The translations under genes were made by a program, and so were the position numbers. Shown here piece after piece: positions 6,904 to 15,280 of a DNA stretch of 64,000 bases. Every line of letters starts with the position of its first letter. Position 1 is the first letter of the stretch. Under the pieces are notes generated by a model, which ran no database searches, was not told the origin of the DNA, and was given only the letters and a program-made list of their open reading frames with translations. Source of the DNA: Variovorax paradoxus (GTDB lineage Bacteria > Pseudomonadota > Gammaproteobacteria > Burkholderiales > Burkholderiaceae_C); NCBI RefSeq assembly GCF_000834655.1, contig NZ_JXQQ01000025.1:1-64000 (forward strand). Reading direction: 5' to 3'.

Positions 6904-9306
6904 TCAAAAGGAGGTCCCGATCTGGAACTGGAAGCGCTGCGTGCGGTCCGCCGCGATGCCGTTGGCGGTGTCTGCCTTCTGGTAGGCGAGCGGCACCGCG
7001 TACGCCAGGCGCAGCGGGCCCAGCGGCGAGATCCAGCTGATGCCCAGGCCCGCCGAGGCGCGGATGCGGTTCTGCGCTTTCCACTGCGCGTCGGTCATGC
7101 TGGCGGTGCGGTCGGCGAACACGTTGCCCGCATCCAGGAAGGTGTAGAGCCTGAGCGACCGGTCGTTGCCCGCGCCGGGGAAGGGCGTGCTGAACTCCAT
7201 GTTGAAGATCGCCTTGCGCGTGCCGCCGAGCGAGCCGCCCGTGACCGCATCGACCGGCCCGAGCGAGTTCTGCTCGAAGCCGCGGATCGAGCCGAGCCCG
7301 CCCGCATAGAAGTTCTTGAAGATCGGGAAGGTGCTGCCGCCCAAGGCCTTCGCGTAGCCGAGCTGGCCGTTCACGGCGAGCGTGTACTGCTTGGAGAGTG
7401 CGAAGTACTGCTGGTACTGGTAGTCGGTCTTCAGGTAGCGCAGCGCGCTGCCCACGCCCACTTCGAGGTTCGCGCGCTGCAGGCGGCCGGTGGTCGGCAC
7501 CAGCGCGCTGTCGCGGTCGTCGCGGGACCAGCCCACCGTCGCGGGAATGCCCACCACGTTGCTGCCGGTGCACACCACGCTCGGCGCGGTGCCCGTGCAC
7601 TCGAAGTAGTCCAGGTAGGCCTGCGGCGTGCCCGTGTAGACGTAGGAGCCGTCCACCAGCGTGTACGCGCCGTTGGTGCCGGGCGTGAACGAATAGCGCT
7701 CCACGCCGATGCCCAGGAACACCGTGTCAAGCTCGCCCACCGGCAGCCCGAAGCGCACCGAGCCGCCGTCGCTCGCGAGCTTGTAGTTGCCGTCGGCCTG
7801 GTAGTACGGCCGCGTGGTGGTGTGGAAGACGTTGAGCGTGCGCGAGATGCCATCCTTCGTGAAGTACGGGTCGGTGGCCGTGAGCGAGATCGAGCGGTTG
7901 TACGAACTGGTGTTGACCAGCAGCCCGAGGTAGTTGCCCGAGCCGAACACGTTCTCCTGCGTGATGCCGAAGCTCAGCGAAATCTTGTCGGTCGACGAGT
8001 AGCCCGCGCCCAGCTGCAGCGAGCCGGTGGGCTTCTCGGCGACATTGACCGTGAGGTCGATCTGGTCGTTGCTGCCGGGCACCTCGGCGGTCTCGACGTT
8101 CACTTCGGTGAAGTAGCCCAGGCGGTCCACGCGGTCGCGCGAGAGCTTGATCTTGTTGCCGTCGTACCAGGCGCCCTCGAACTGGCGGAACTCGCGACGG
8201 ATGACCTCGTCGCGCGTTCGCGCATTGCCGCCGATGTTCAGGCGCCGCACGTACACACGCCGCGCGGGCTCGGCCTTCAGCACCATCGTCACGCGGTTGC
8301 TGTCGCGATCGATCTCGGGCTCGGCCTTCACGCGCGCGAACGCGTAGCCGAAGGTGCCGAAGTAATCGGTGAAGGCCTTGGTGGTGGCGGCCACGTCCTC
8401 GCCGTTGTAGGGCGCGCCGGGGCGCACCGTCACCAGGGTCTTGAACTCGTCTTCGCGGCCGAGGTAGTTGCCCTCGAGCCGCACGCCGGCCACCGCGAAC
8501 TTCTCGCCCTCGGTGATGTTGAGCGTGAGGTCGAGCGACTGCCGGTCCGGCGAGACGGCCACCTGCGTGGAGTCGATGCGGAACTCCAGGTAGCCGCGCG
8601 TGAGGTAGTAGGAGCGCAGCGTTTCCTGGTCGGCGGCGAGCTTGTTGCGCGAGTACTGGTTCGACTTGGTGTACCAGGCGAGCCAGCCGCCGCTGTCCTG
8701 GTCGAACAGGTCGAGCAGCGTGCCCTCGCCAAAGGCCTTGTTGCCGACGATGCGCACGCTTCTTATGCGCGCCGCCTCGCCTTCGACCACGGTGAACGTG
8801 AGGTTCACGCGGTTGCGTTCCAGCGGCGTGACGGTGGTGACGACCTCGGCGTTGTAGAGGCTGCGGCTCACGTACTGGCGCTTGAGCTCCTGCTCGGCGC
8901 GGTCGGCCAGCGCCTTGTCGTAGGGGCGGCCCTCGGCAAGGCCGACCTCGCGCAATGCCTTTTGCAGCGCGGCCTTCTCGAATTCCTTCGTGCCGACGAA
9001 GTCCACATCGGCCACGGTAGGGCGCTCTTCCACGATGACGACGAGCACGTTGCCGTCGACGTCGATGCGCACGTCCTTGAATAGGCCCAGCTCGAACAGC
9101 GCGCGGATGGCGGCGCTGCCGCGCTCGTCGCTGTAGTCGTCGCCGGCCTTGATGCCGAGGGTCGAGAAGACGGTGCCAGGTTCGACGCGTTGCAGGCCTT
9201 CGAGCCGGATGTCGCGGACGGTGAACGGTGTGGCCGCCCATGCGGGCGCTGCGGCCATCGAGATGCACAGCGCAGCGATGGCCGCGAGGGACTTGGGAAC
9301 ATTCAT
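6904..9306 (-). CDS. bamA: BamA/Omp85-family outer-membrane assembly protein (paralog)
   Basis: The 800-residue protein has a signal peptide cut near AWA (residue 24), about five POTRA repeats (to roughly residue 345; each ends in a VxxGN-like or LxxGN-like turn) and a C-terminal 16-strand barrel with the lid-loop motif IRGF near residue 674. It ends in FQFQIGTSF, an aromatic terminus typical of outer-membrane barrels. Length fits BamA. The usual bamA neighbours (rseP, skp, lpxD, fabZ) are absent; instead it heads a two-gene operon with an orphan BaeR-like regulator. I therefore read it as a second, regulated BamA rather than the housekeeping copy, although the window cannot show the other copy. 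Confidence 0.9.
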   Translation of the reverse strand: MNVPKSLAAIAALCISMAAAPAWAATPFTVRDIRLEGLQRVEPGTVFSTLGIKAGDDYSDERGSAAIRALFELGLFKDVRIDVDGNVLVVIVEERPTVADVDFVGTKEFEKAALQKALREVGLAEGRPYDKALADRAEQELKRQYVSRSLYNAEVVTTVTPLERNRVNLTFTVVEGEAARIRSVRIVGNKAFGEGTLLDLFDQDSGGWLAWYTKSNQYSRNKLAADQETLRSYYLTRGYLEFRIDSTQVAVSPDRQSLDLTLNITEGEKFAVAGVRLEGNYLGREDEFKTLVTVRPGAPYNGEDVAATTKAFTDYFGTFGYAFARVKAEPEIDRDSNRVTMVLKAEPARRVYVRRLNIGGNARTRDEVIRREFRQFEGAWYDGNKIKLSRDRVDRLGYFTEVNVETAEVPGSNDQIDLTVNVAEKPTGSLQLGAGYSSTDKISLSFGITQENVFGSGNYLGLLVNTSSYNRSISLTATDPYFTKDGISRTLNVFHTTTRPYYQADGNYKLASDGGSVRFGLPVGELDTVFLGIGVERYSFTPGTNGAYTLVDGSYVYTGTPQAYLDYFECTGTAPSVVCTGSNVVGIPATVGWSRDDRDSALVPTTGRLQRANLEVGVGSALRYLKTDYQYQQYFALSKQYTLAVNGQLGYAKALGGSTFPIFKNFYAGGLGSIRGFEQNSLGPVDAVTGGSLGGTRKAIFNMEFSTPFPGAGNDRSLRLYTFLDAGNVFADRTASMTDAQWKAQNRIRASAGLGISWISPLGPLRLAYAVPLAYQKADTANGIAADRTQRFQFQIGTSF

Positions 9307-9322
9307 CGCCGCATGGTCTTCG

Positions 9323-9345
9323 CCAATGTCGGAGAAATATGGGAC
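9323..9345 (+). promoter_or_regulatory. 23-base envelope motif before the BamA paralog
   Basis: A single copy of the motif found as an inverted pair before baeS. The core GGAGAAATATGGGAC (9331-9345) matches the baeS-side copies at 13 of 15 positions; the outer eight bases are less conserved. It lies 17-39 bases upstream of the BamA-paralog ATG at 9306, where it would overlap or flank the promoter. Confidence 0.45.
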
Positions 9346-9371
9346 GCTCCCTGGCCGTTCGGTAAAGCTGG

Positions 9372-10028
9372 TTACTGCAACCCCATGGCGCTCATGGCCG
9401 GCCATCGCATGGAGATCGGCTGCTCGCTTCTGTCGCGGCAGTTCTGCAGATGCGTCTCCATGGACAGGTCGCCCTGGATGTCGAGCAGCCGCTGCACGGT
9501 GCGTTCGACGGCGTGGGCGTCGAGCAGCGGATAGGTGCGCGCGGTGCGTCCGTTGTTGCGCACGAGCCGCGCGATGTAGGGCAGGTCTTGCTGCGTGATC
9601 ACGGCGGCCGGCATGACGCCTTCGAGCTCGACGCCTTCGCACGGCAGCAGCACGAAGTACTGCAGGCGCAGGTCTTCGGGCAGCAGGCTGCGCAACTGCG
9701 TCGTCTTGCGCCCGCCCTGCCATGCGGGGTCTTTCACTTCGCGTACGCGCGTGCATCCGTTGAGCCGCAGAAACCAGCGCGGCGGTGACGCATCGGACTT
9801 CTTGCGGTAGACGAAGGCGTTGCGCCATGCCTTGATCTCGAACAGGTAGACACCGGTCTCGCACACGACGACGGCGTCGATGCGTGCCGTGGGAACCGCG
9901 CATCCCGAGGGCATCGGAATGATGAGGTTGCGAAGAATGCGCAGGTGAGAGAAGGCAGGCGTGAATGCATTCGCCAACTGCTGGATGCCCAGCGATGCGG
10001 CGACGGTGCTTTGCAAAACAATAGTCAT
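9372..10028 (-). CDS. NERD-domain protein
   Basis: This 218-residue cytoplasmic protein has a nuclease-related (NERD) domain. Around residues 28-75 it shows the family fingerprint, with candidate catalytic residues D51, E64 and K66 in ARIDAVVVCETGVYLFEIK. NERD proteins are predicted DNA-processing enzymes of the restriction-endonuclease-like fold; most are uncharacterised. The C-terminal half (about 110-210) has no domain I recognise. The start at 10028 was chosen over a longer one because a strong GAAGGAGT ribosome site lies just upstream. It is a solo gene between the BamA paralog and a large inverted repeat. Confidence 0.75.
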   Translation of the reverse strand: MTIVLQSTVAASLGIQQLANAFTPAFSHLRILRNLIIPMPSGCAVPTARIDAVVVCETGVYLFEIKAWRNAFVYRKKSDASPPRWFLRLNGCTRVREVKDPAWQGGRKTTQLRSLLPEDLRLQYFVLLPCEGVELEGVMPAAVITQQDLPYIARLVRNNGRTARTYPLLDAHAVERTVQRLLDIQGDLSMETHLQNCRDRSEQPISMRWPAMSAMGLQ

Positions 10029-10101
10029 GTGGACTCCTTCGGGATGGCGAAGCATTGCCTTGCTTTTGGGAGATTTTTAGTACGCGCGCTTTGAAGGGGA
10101 T

Positions 10102-10289
10102 GCGCGGTCTGCGCTGCGGCGCTGCGCGCCCCGCTGTGCCGGCCGCTTCGCGGCTCCCCTGCGGTGCTCGCGTTTCGCGGGGTCTCGCAGAACTCGCCTT
10201 CGGCTCAAACAGCTGCGAGCCCTGATCCGCGAAACGCTGCGCTCCCCGGCGGCACAGAGGGGCACGCAGCGCCGCAGCGCAGACCGCGC
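10102..10289. repeat. 188-bp imperfect inverted repeat
   Basis: The outer 25 bases are perfectly complementary (10102-10126 with 10265-10289; they include GGTCTGCGCTGCGGCGCTGC). Complementarity continues with few mismatches through CTGTGCC and again at the CGTTTCGCGG and CTCGCAG segments near the centre; the left arm carries about 12 extra bases. It fills most of the 425-base gap between the NERD gene and the porin; the rest (10290-10453) is porin leader. It could be a non-autonomous mobile element, a REP-like unit or a bidirectional transcription barrier. No ORF or target-site duplication is obvious. Confidence 0.8.
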
Positions 10290-10372
10290 GCCAGTCGTGG
10301 CTTCGATGCCGTCGGCCGCTCGCGTTGCGGCGAGTGCGCTCAAAACAACACCGTGTGCAAAGCACGCGGCGT

Positions 10373-10395
10373 CCACCAGATTCCTCCGAATTTGA
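10373..10395 (-). promoter_or_regulatory. 23-base envelope motif before the porin
   Basis: On the minus strand, 10395-10373 matches the baeS-side motif at about 18 of 23 positions, including the unbroken block GGAGGAATCTGG. It ends 58 bases before the porin ATG, in a position suitable for an operator. Confidence 0.45.
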
Positions 10396-10453
10396 ACGAG
10401 ACCATCCGTTCAGCCGCTCGATGAAGAGCAGCTGAAAACCCGGAGAAACCTGA

Positions 10454-11611
10454 ATGAAGAAATCCCTCACGGCACTCGCCGCGCTGGCCGTCACCGGCCT
10501 GGCCTCTGCCCAATCGTCCGTCACGTTGTTCGGCGTCATCGATGCCGGCGTGACCTACCAGAGCGCCACGTCGCGCGACCCGGTCACCGGTGCGAGCAGC
10601 AAGCAGAGCCAATGGAGTCTTGCCAACTCCGGCTACAACTCCAGCCGCATCGGCTTTCGCGGCACCGAAGACCTGGGCGGCGGCCTGGCGGCGAGCTTCT
10701 GGCTCGAAGCGCCGATCAGCAACGACGACGGCGCCACCGGCATCGCCAACTTCAACCGCCGCTCCACCGTCAGCCTCTCCGGTGGCTTCGGCGAAGTGCG
10801 GCTGGGCCGCGACTATACGGCCACCTTCTGGAACGACACCGTGTTCGACCCGTTCGGCACCAACGGCTCGGGCTCCAGCGCGATCTACTCGGTGAGCAGC
10901 AGCGCGGGCCTTGCCAACTCGAACTACGTGCGCGCGAGCAACATGATCGGCTACTTCCTGCCGCCCAACCTGGGCGGCTTCTACGGCCAGGTCCAGTACA
11001 GCCTGAACGAGAACACCAAGACCAGCGCCACGGACACGACCGCCGAGATCAGCAGCAGCGCGGGCCGCTATGTCGGCGGCCGTTTCGGCTACGCGAACGG
11101 GCCGCTCGACATCGCATTGGCGGTGGGCCAGAACGTCGCGGTCGACACCACCACGCTCACGCGCAAGGTGCAGACCGTCAACCTCGGTGCGTCGTACGAC
11201 TTCGGCCCGGTCAAGCTCTTCGGCGAGCTCTCGAACGTCAAGAACAAGTTCGACCTCGCGGCGGGCAACAGCCACGACAGCTACAACGGCTACCTGGTCG
11301 GAGCGAGCATGCCGGTGGGTGCGGGCCTGATCCGCGCGTCGTACTCGACGGTGCGCTACAACGAAGGCGCCCTAGGCATTACCGGCGAAGACCCGCGCGT
11401 GAACAAGTTCGCGATCGGCTATGTGCACAACCTCTCCAAGCGCACCGCGCTGTATGCCACCGTCGCGCGCGTGAACAACCGCAACGACGCGGCCTACACC
11501 GGCAGCCTGGCGGCCGCGGCCACAACGGGCTACGGCAGCAGCGGCGTGGGCTTCACGGGCCTGCCGCGTTCATCGACGGGCTACGACTTCGGCATCCGCC
11601 ACGCGTTCTGA
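10454..11611 (+). CDS. Gram-negative porin
   Basis: This 385-residue general porin of the betaproteobacterial (Omp32/OmpC-like) family has signal peptide MKKSLTALAALAVTGLASA followed by QSSVTLFGVIDAGV, the standard first strand of these 16-strand trimeric barrels. GFRGTEDLGGGLAASFWLE and FNRRSTVSLSGGFGEVRLG are the conserved strands before loop 3, and it ends ...GYDFGIRHAF with the C-terminal phenylalanine needed for BAM recognition. Such porins pass small anions and other solutes through the outer membrane. GGAG lies just upstream of the ATG. It is monocistronic, with an envelope motif upstream suggesting control by the BaeR-like regulators. Confidence 0.92.
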   Translation: MKKSLTALAALAVTGLASAQSSVTLFGVIDAGVTYQSATSRDPVTGASSKQSQWSLANSGYNSSRIGFRGTEDLGGGLAASFWLEAPISNDDGATGIANFNRRSTVSLSGGFGEVRLGRDYTATFWNDTVFDPFGTNGSGSSAIYSVSSSAGLANSNYVRASNMIGYFLPPNLGGFYGQVQYSLNENTKTSATDTTAEISSSAGRYVGGRFGYANGPLDIALAVGQNVAVDTTTLTRKVQTVNLGASYDFGPVKLFGELSNVKNKFDLAAGNSHDSYNGYLVGASMPVGAGLIRASYSTVRYNEGALGITGEDPRVNKFAIGYVHNLSKRTALYATVARVNNRNDAAYTGSLAAAATTGYGSSGVGFTGLPRSSTGYDFGIRHAF

Positions 11612-11704
11612 CAACGCATCCGGCCCGGTGCGGCAAGGCGCCGGCTTTGTCGCGCGCGGGCGGCCGTTGCCCACGCCAGGAAATTCTTGACCTGCTTTCA
11701 AAAG

Positions 11705-11998
11705 ATGACGCAAAAAATCCTTCACCTGGCGGGCGTGCTGGCGGCGGCCGGCCTGTCGGGCTGCATCGTGCTGCCGCCACCCATGCACCCGGACGCTTCA
11801 CCTGTGTTTCACAGCGGGCCGCCTTCTTCGAGGTCCTTCGCGCTTTGCGGCCCGCCGATGGCGCAGTGGGATGTGTGCGAGGGCCAGCCCGAAGGCGCAC
11901 GGCCCGCGTTGCCGGGTCCGCGCGCGGATGCGCTGTCGGGTACCTGCGAGCGCAGTGCGTCGGGCGCGCTGGAATACCGCGGGCCCGCTCCCCGCTGA
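11705..11998 (+). CDS. small lipoprotein
   Basis: This 97-residue protein has a lipoprotein signal, MTQKILHLAGVLAAAGLSGC, with the modified cysteine at residue 20 in the lipobox LSGC. The rest is short, with four more cysteines and many prolines, and no recognisable domain. It should be anchored in the outer membrane (no Asp at +2; the next residues are Ile-Val). The following gene begins 16 bases after its stop, so the two are probably co-transcribed. A longer start at 11687 is possible but adds no feature. Confidence 0.6.
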   Translation: MTQKILHLAGVLAAAGLSGCIVLPPPMHPDASPVFHSGPPSSRSFALCGPPMAQWDVCEGQPEGARPALPGPRADALSGTCERSASGALEYRGPAPR

Positions 11999-12014
11999 AG
12001 AGAGGGTCGCGTGT

Positions 12015-12608
12015 ATGTACTCCGGCAACCTCGGGCTCGTCATTGCGGCCGCCATCCTGCTCGGACTCGCCGGCGTGGTCGCGATGATGGGTTCCCTGCT
12101 GGTCGCGAACCTGCGGGCCGGCGCACAGGCGCGCGGCACGGCGGCGCAGGCGCGCAACGATGCACAGCAGACACTGCGTGCGAGCAGCGTGCAGGACCTG
12201 CGGCCGCTGCTCGGTACGACGCCCGATGCATCGGGCATTCGCTTCGATGTCCTTCTCCCGCCTGAACCTGTGCCCGTCTTCGCCGTCGAGGCGGAGCTGC
12301 GCGATCTGCTCTCCAAGGTCGCGGCGCATGCGGCGAGCGTGATGTCCGTGGGCGCGACGTTGCAGGTCTTGGCGCGCGTGGAAGGCGGGCATGCGGTCGT
12401 CCACTGGCGCGATCTCGATGCGGAAGACGTGCGTCCGCCGCTCGCGCGATTCTTCGATGCGCTCGACGCCGCCTCGCAAGCCAGTGCGCGCATCTGCGAG
12501 CGCATTGCCAGCCGCCATGGCGGGCGCATCTATTCGGCGCCGCATGCCGACGGTGCGCTGGGCCTGACGCTGCGGCTGCCATTGCACGAGCCCGCGGCCG
12601 GGGCTTGA
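12015..12608 (+). CDS. membrane-anchored degenerate GHKL (HATPase-like) protein
   Basis: This 197-residue protein has one N-terminal membrane helix (residues about 5-27), a short linker, and a C-terminal region laid out like the ATPase domain of a histidine kinase. ELRDLLSKVAAHAASV stands where the N-box should be, and ICERIASRHGGRIYS with LGLTLRLPL matches the usual end (compare RIVEAHGGRI ... FTLP). The N-box asparagine and the glycine-rich G1/G2 boxes are missing, and there is no HisKA domain, so ATP binding is doubtful. It may be a decayed kinase or a partner for a kinase. The assignment is mine from motif layout and needs a profile search. Confidence 0.55.
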   Translation: MYSGNLGLVIAAAILLGLAGVVAMMGSLLVANLRAGAQARGTAAQARNDAQQTLRASSVQDLRPLLGTTPDASGIRFDVLLPPEPVPVFAVEAELRDLLSKVAAHAASVMSVGATLQVLARVEGGHAVVHWRDLDAEDVRPPLARFFDALDAASQASARICERIASRHGGRIYSAPHADGALGLTLRLPLHEPAAGA

Positions 12609-12681
12609 AGGGCGCGGGCTGCGGCCCCGAGGAACTCCGCGTCATACTCGCGCTCCCACGGTGCCGCCGCTTTTCCTTCCG

Positions 12682-13209
12682 ATGCCGAACGTGCGATTCA
12701 CAGCCTCTTCGTCTTTTCTCCGTGCGCTCGCCGCGAGCGCGATCTTCATGGCCGCCGGCGCATTGCACGCGCAGGCCTTGCCGCCGGGCGTGCGCCTGGG
12801 CATGACGGCCGATGAACTGCGGTCTGTCCTGCCCGGCGCAGAGCGCGTGCAGCGCCCGCAGCGGTTGACCGGCGGCCTGCTCGGAAGCTGGCGCGCAGCG
12901 CCGGTCGAGATGGCGGGCCTGATGTTCGAGCCGACCTTCTTTTTTGCGGCTTCGGAATTGCGGCGTGTCGAATACGTGGCCACTGCGCAGGCTGTGGCCG
13001 ACAGCGGCGCGTCGGCGTTCGGGCAGCTGGTGCAATGGGGACGCGGCGTGTTCGGCAACGAACTCGCGTCGCGCGATCCGGGCAGCGCCTATGCCGCGTG
13101 GACGAGCGGCGATACCGACGTCTACGTGCAGCAGGTGAGCGACCCGCGCCGCGCGAGCGTGCGCCTGGTCTACAAGGCGCGGCAGCTGCGGGACGGCAGC
13201 GAGCTTTGA
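12682..13209 (+). CDS. secreted hypothetical protein
   Basis: This 175-residue protein carries a signal peptide (FLRALAASAIFMAAGALHAQA, cut near residue 33). The mature part starts LPPGVRLGMTADELRSVLPGA, a pattern seen in small periplasmic proteins with a repeated beta-alpha unit (the GMSxxELxxxLG element of SmpA/BamE-like or DUF-type proteins). That element occurs once here, then beta-rich sequence follows. No catalytic motif is visible. It is convergent with ureG, 13 bases from the ureG stop, and is probably a single-gene unit. The ATG at 12682 is preferred over an upstream GTG at 12661 because it puts the basic residues directly before the hydrophobic core. Confidence 0.6.
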   Translation: MPNVRFTASSSFLRALAASAIFMAAGALHAQALPPGVRLGMTADELRSVLPGAERVQRPQRLTGGLLGSWRAAPVEMAGLMFEPTFFFAASELRRVEYVATAQAVADSGASAFGQLVQWGRGVFGNELASRDPGSAYAAWTSGDTDVYVQQVSDPRRASVRLVYKARQLRDGSEL

Positions 13210-13222
13210 GCGAGGAGCCCGT

Positions 13223-13873
13223 TCAGGCCGCGGTGAGCATGCCGCGCTGCTCGATGAACGCCACCACCTCGGCCACGCCCGTGTGGGTCTTGAGGTTCGT
13301 CATCACGTAGGGCCGCTGGCGGCGCATGCGCTGCGTGTCCTGCTCCATCACTTCCAGGCTCGCACCCACGTAGGGTGCAAGGTCGATCTTGTTGATCACG
13401 AAGAGGTCGCTCTTGGTGATGCCGGGCCCGCCCTTGCGCGGGATCTTCTCGCCGGCGGCCACGTCGATCACGTAGATCGTGAGGTCCGAGAGTTCGGGGC
13501 TGAAGGTGGCCGCGAGGTTGTCGCCGCCCGACTCGACGAACACCACGTCGGCATCCGGAAAGTCCTCCAGCATGCGGTCGATGGCTTCGAGGTTGATCGA
13601 GGCGTCTTCGCGGATCGCGGTGTGCGGGCAGCCACCGGTCTCCACGCCCATGATGCGTTCGGCGGGCAACGCCCCGGCCACGGTCAGGAGGCGCTGGTCT
13701 TCCTTGGTGTAGATGTCGTTCGTGATGGCGACGAGGTCGTACTTGTCGCGCATCGCCTTGCAGAGCATCTCCAGCAGCGTGGTCTTGCCCGAGCCGACCG
13801 GGCCGCCGATGCCCACGCGCAGCGGGGGCAGTCTCTTGGTGCGATGGGGGATGTGGTGCAGGGCGGAGGTCAT
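13223..13873 (-). CDS. ureG: urease accessory GTPase UreG
   Basis: This 216-residue SIMIBI-class GTPase powers nickel delivery to apo-urease. It has the P-loop [12 protein letters not shown] at residues 21-32, the invariant metal-binding C82-P83-H84 ([11 protein letters not shown]), the Walker-B-like [10 protein letters not shown] and the base-specificity motif NKIDLA. Length is normal. It is the last gene of the urease operon, starting 18 bases after the ureF stop. It works with UreE and UreF and, in most systems, UreD, which is not found here. Confidence 0.97.
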   Translation of the reverse strand: MTSALHHIPHRTKRLPPLRVGIGGPVGSGKTTLLEMLCKAMRDKYDLVAITNDIYTKEDQRLLTVAGALPAERIMGVETGGCPHTAIREDASINLEAIDRMLEDFPDADVVFVESGGDNLAATFSPELSDLTIYVIDVAAGEKIPRKGGPGITKSDLFVINKIDLAPYVGASLEVMEQDTQRMRRQRPYVMTNLKTHTGVAEVVAFIEQRGMLTAA

Positions 13874-13891
13874 GGGCGTTGTCCGGTTCGG

Positions 13892-14572
13892 TCAGCTTCG
13901 AAAGAGGCGGGAATATTGTGTTTCATGGCGGGCCGAGAGCACGGCCAGGAGAGGCGCGAAGGCCTGGCGCTCGTCGTCGCCCAGGGCCATCGCACGGTCG
14001 ACGGCCGCGGGGATCTCGTTCGCGAGCCGCGCGAGGATGCGCTGGCCCGCGCTCTGCCCGAGCGGCACGGCCTTGACGGCGGCCGCCACCATGTTCTCGG
14101 CCCAGCCGAAGGCGAAGGCCAGGCACCCGTCGTGCACCGTGGCGCCGGTGCGGGCGAGCGCGAAGGCAAAGGCCACGGGGTAGCTCGCGGGCAGGTCCGC
14201 GAAGACCTCGGCCGCGTCCGTATGGTGCAGCTTGAGCCACTCGACGAAGGAGCGGCCCATCTGCTCGGTCTGCAGGAAGAACTCGGCCGACTCGCGGGTG
14301 GCGAGGACCCATGCGTTGAGCTCGCGGATACGCGCGGCATCGTTCGCGCGCCAGGCGGGGATGGCCTGCGCGACCAGCGCGAGATCGCCGCGCGCAAAGC
14401 TCAGGTGGAGCTGGTCGGCGAGCCACTCGGCTGCCCGGGCCTCGGAGTCGATGCCGGCCCATTCGACCGCCGCCTCGACACCCTCGGAGTACGAGAAGCC
14501 GCCCACGGGCAGGGCCGGGGAGGCGAGCCAGATGAGCTGCAGCAGGCTGTGGGCGCTGGCCGGGTCGGGCAT
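13892..14572 (-). CDS. ureF: urease accessory protein UreF
   Basis: This 226-residue, mostly helical protein joins the UreD-UreF-UreG complex on apo-urease and gates the UreG GTPase. The family signature [20 protein letters not shown] occurs at residues 10-29; the C-terminus is short and polar, as in other UreF proteins. It lies 26 bases after ureE and 18 before ureG. Nothing is unusual in length. Confidence 0.95.
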   Translation of the reverse strand: MPDPASAHSLLQLIWLASPALPVGGFSYSEGVEAAVEWAGIDSEARAAEWLADQLHLSFARGDLALVAQAIPAWRANDAARIRELNAWVLATRESAEFFLQTEQMGRSFVEWLKLHHTDAAEVFADLPASYPVAFAFALARTGATVHDGCLAFAFGWAENMVAAAVKAVPLGQSAGQRILARLANEIPAAVDRAMALGDDERQAFAPLLAVLSARHETQYSRLFRS

Positions 14573-14598
14573 GTCAGCTTTCCGCCGCGCAGGCTGCG

Positions 14599-15189
14599 TC
14601 AGGCATGGCCATGGTCGTCGAGCAGTTCGGGTGCGAGCACGAGCGGCTTGGGGCCCTTCGCGTGCGAATGACCGTGGTCATGGCTGTGGTCGTGGTTGTG
14701 ATGGTCGTGGCTGCCGTGACCGTGACCGTGCTCGTGCGAGCCATAGGCGCCGCCCTCGGGCTCGAAGGCCTCTTCCACGGCAACCACGATCAGGTGCATC
14801 GAGCGCAGCATGTCGGCCAGCACGTGGTCGGGTTCGATCTTCAGGTGGTCGGGCTTGAGCTCGATCGGCACATGCCGGTTGCCCAGGTGATAGGCCGCGC
14901 GCGTCAGGTCGAAGGGCGTGCCGTGGGCCGTGCAATGCGTGATCCGCAGCACCGGCTGCGGCGCCGCGATGACGCGGATGAGCGATCCGTCCTCGGCCAC
15001 CAGCACGTCGCCGCCGCGCACCGCGGTGCCGCGCGCGAGGAAGATCCCAATCTGCCGGCCTTGCGAATCGGTGGCGTCGAAGCGGCTTTTCTGGCGGACG
15101 TCCCAGTCCAGTTCGATGGTGGCGGCGCGCTTGAGCAGCACGGGCGCGAGGCCCCGGCCCTGCGGCATGAGTTTGTTGGCGGTGAGCAT
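14599..15189 (-). CDS. ureE: urease nickel metallochaperone UreE
   Basis: This 196-residue protein has an N-terminal peptide-binding domain ([20 protein letters not shown]), then the metal-binding domain with [11 protein letters not shown] and [12 protein letters not shown], whose histidine binds nickel at the dimer interface. A long His-rich tail (about residues 153-180, [19 protein letters not shown]) adds nickel-storage capacity, like Klebsiella UreE and unlike the short-tailed forms. The ATG at 15189 matches the usual MLTANKLxPQ start; an upstream TTG would add 24 unconserved residues. It lies 91 bases after ureC. Confidence 0.95.
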   Translation of the reverse strand: MLTANKLMPQGRGLAPVLLKRAATIELDWDVRQKSRFDATDSQGRQIGIFLARGTAVRGGDVLVAEDGSLIRVIAAPQPVLRITHCTAHGTPFDLTRAAYHLGNRHVPIELKPDHLKIEPDHVLADMLRSMHLIVVAVEEAFEPEGGAYGSHEHGHGHGSHDHHNHDHSHDHGHSHAKGPKPLVLAPELLDDHGHA

Positions 15190-15280
15190 GTTGCGAAAAA
15201 AGGAGCGCCCGGAAGCGCCCGCTGGCTGGATGAATACCTTCGAGGATACGCAGCCTGTCAAGCAGGCGCATGCCCAGGCT

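Noticed and set aside
14650-14740. Simple repeat of alternating CATGAC-like bases
   Set aside because: It is the codon run for the His-rich tail of UreE, not an intergenic repeat.
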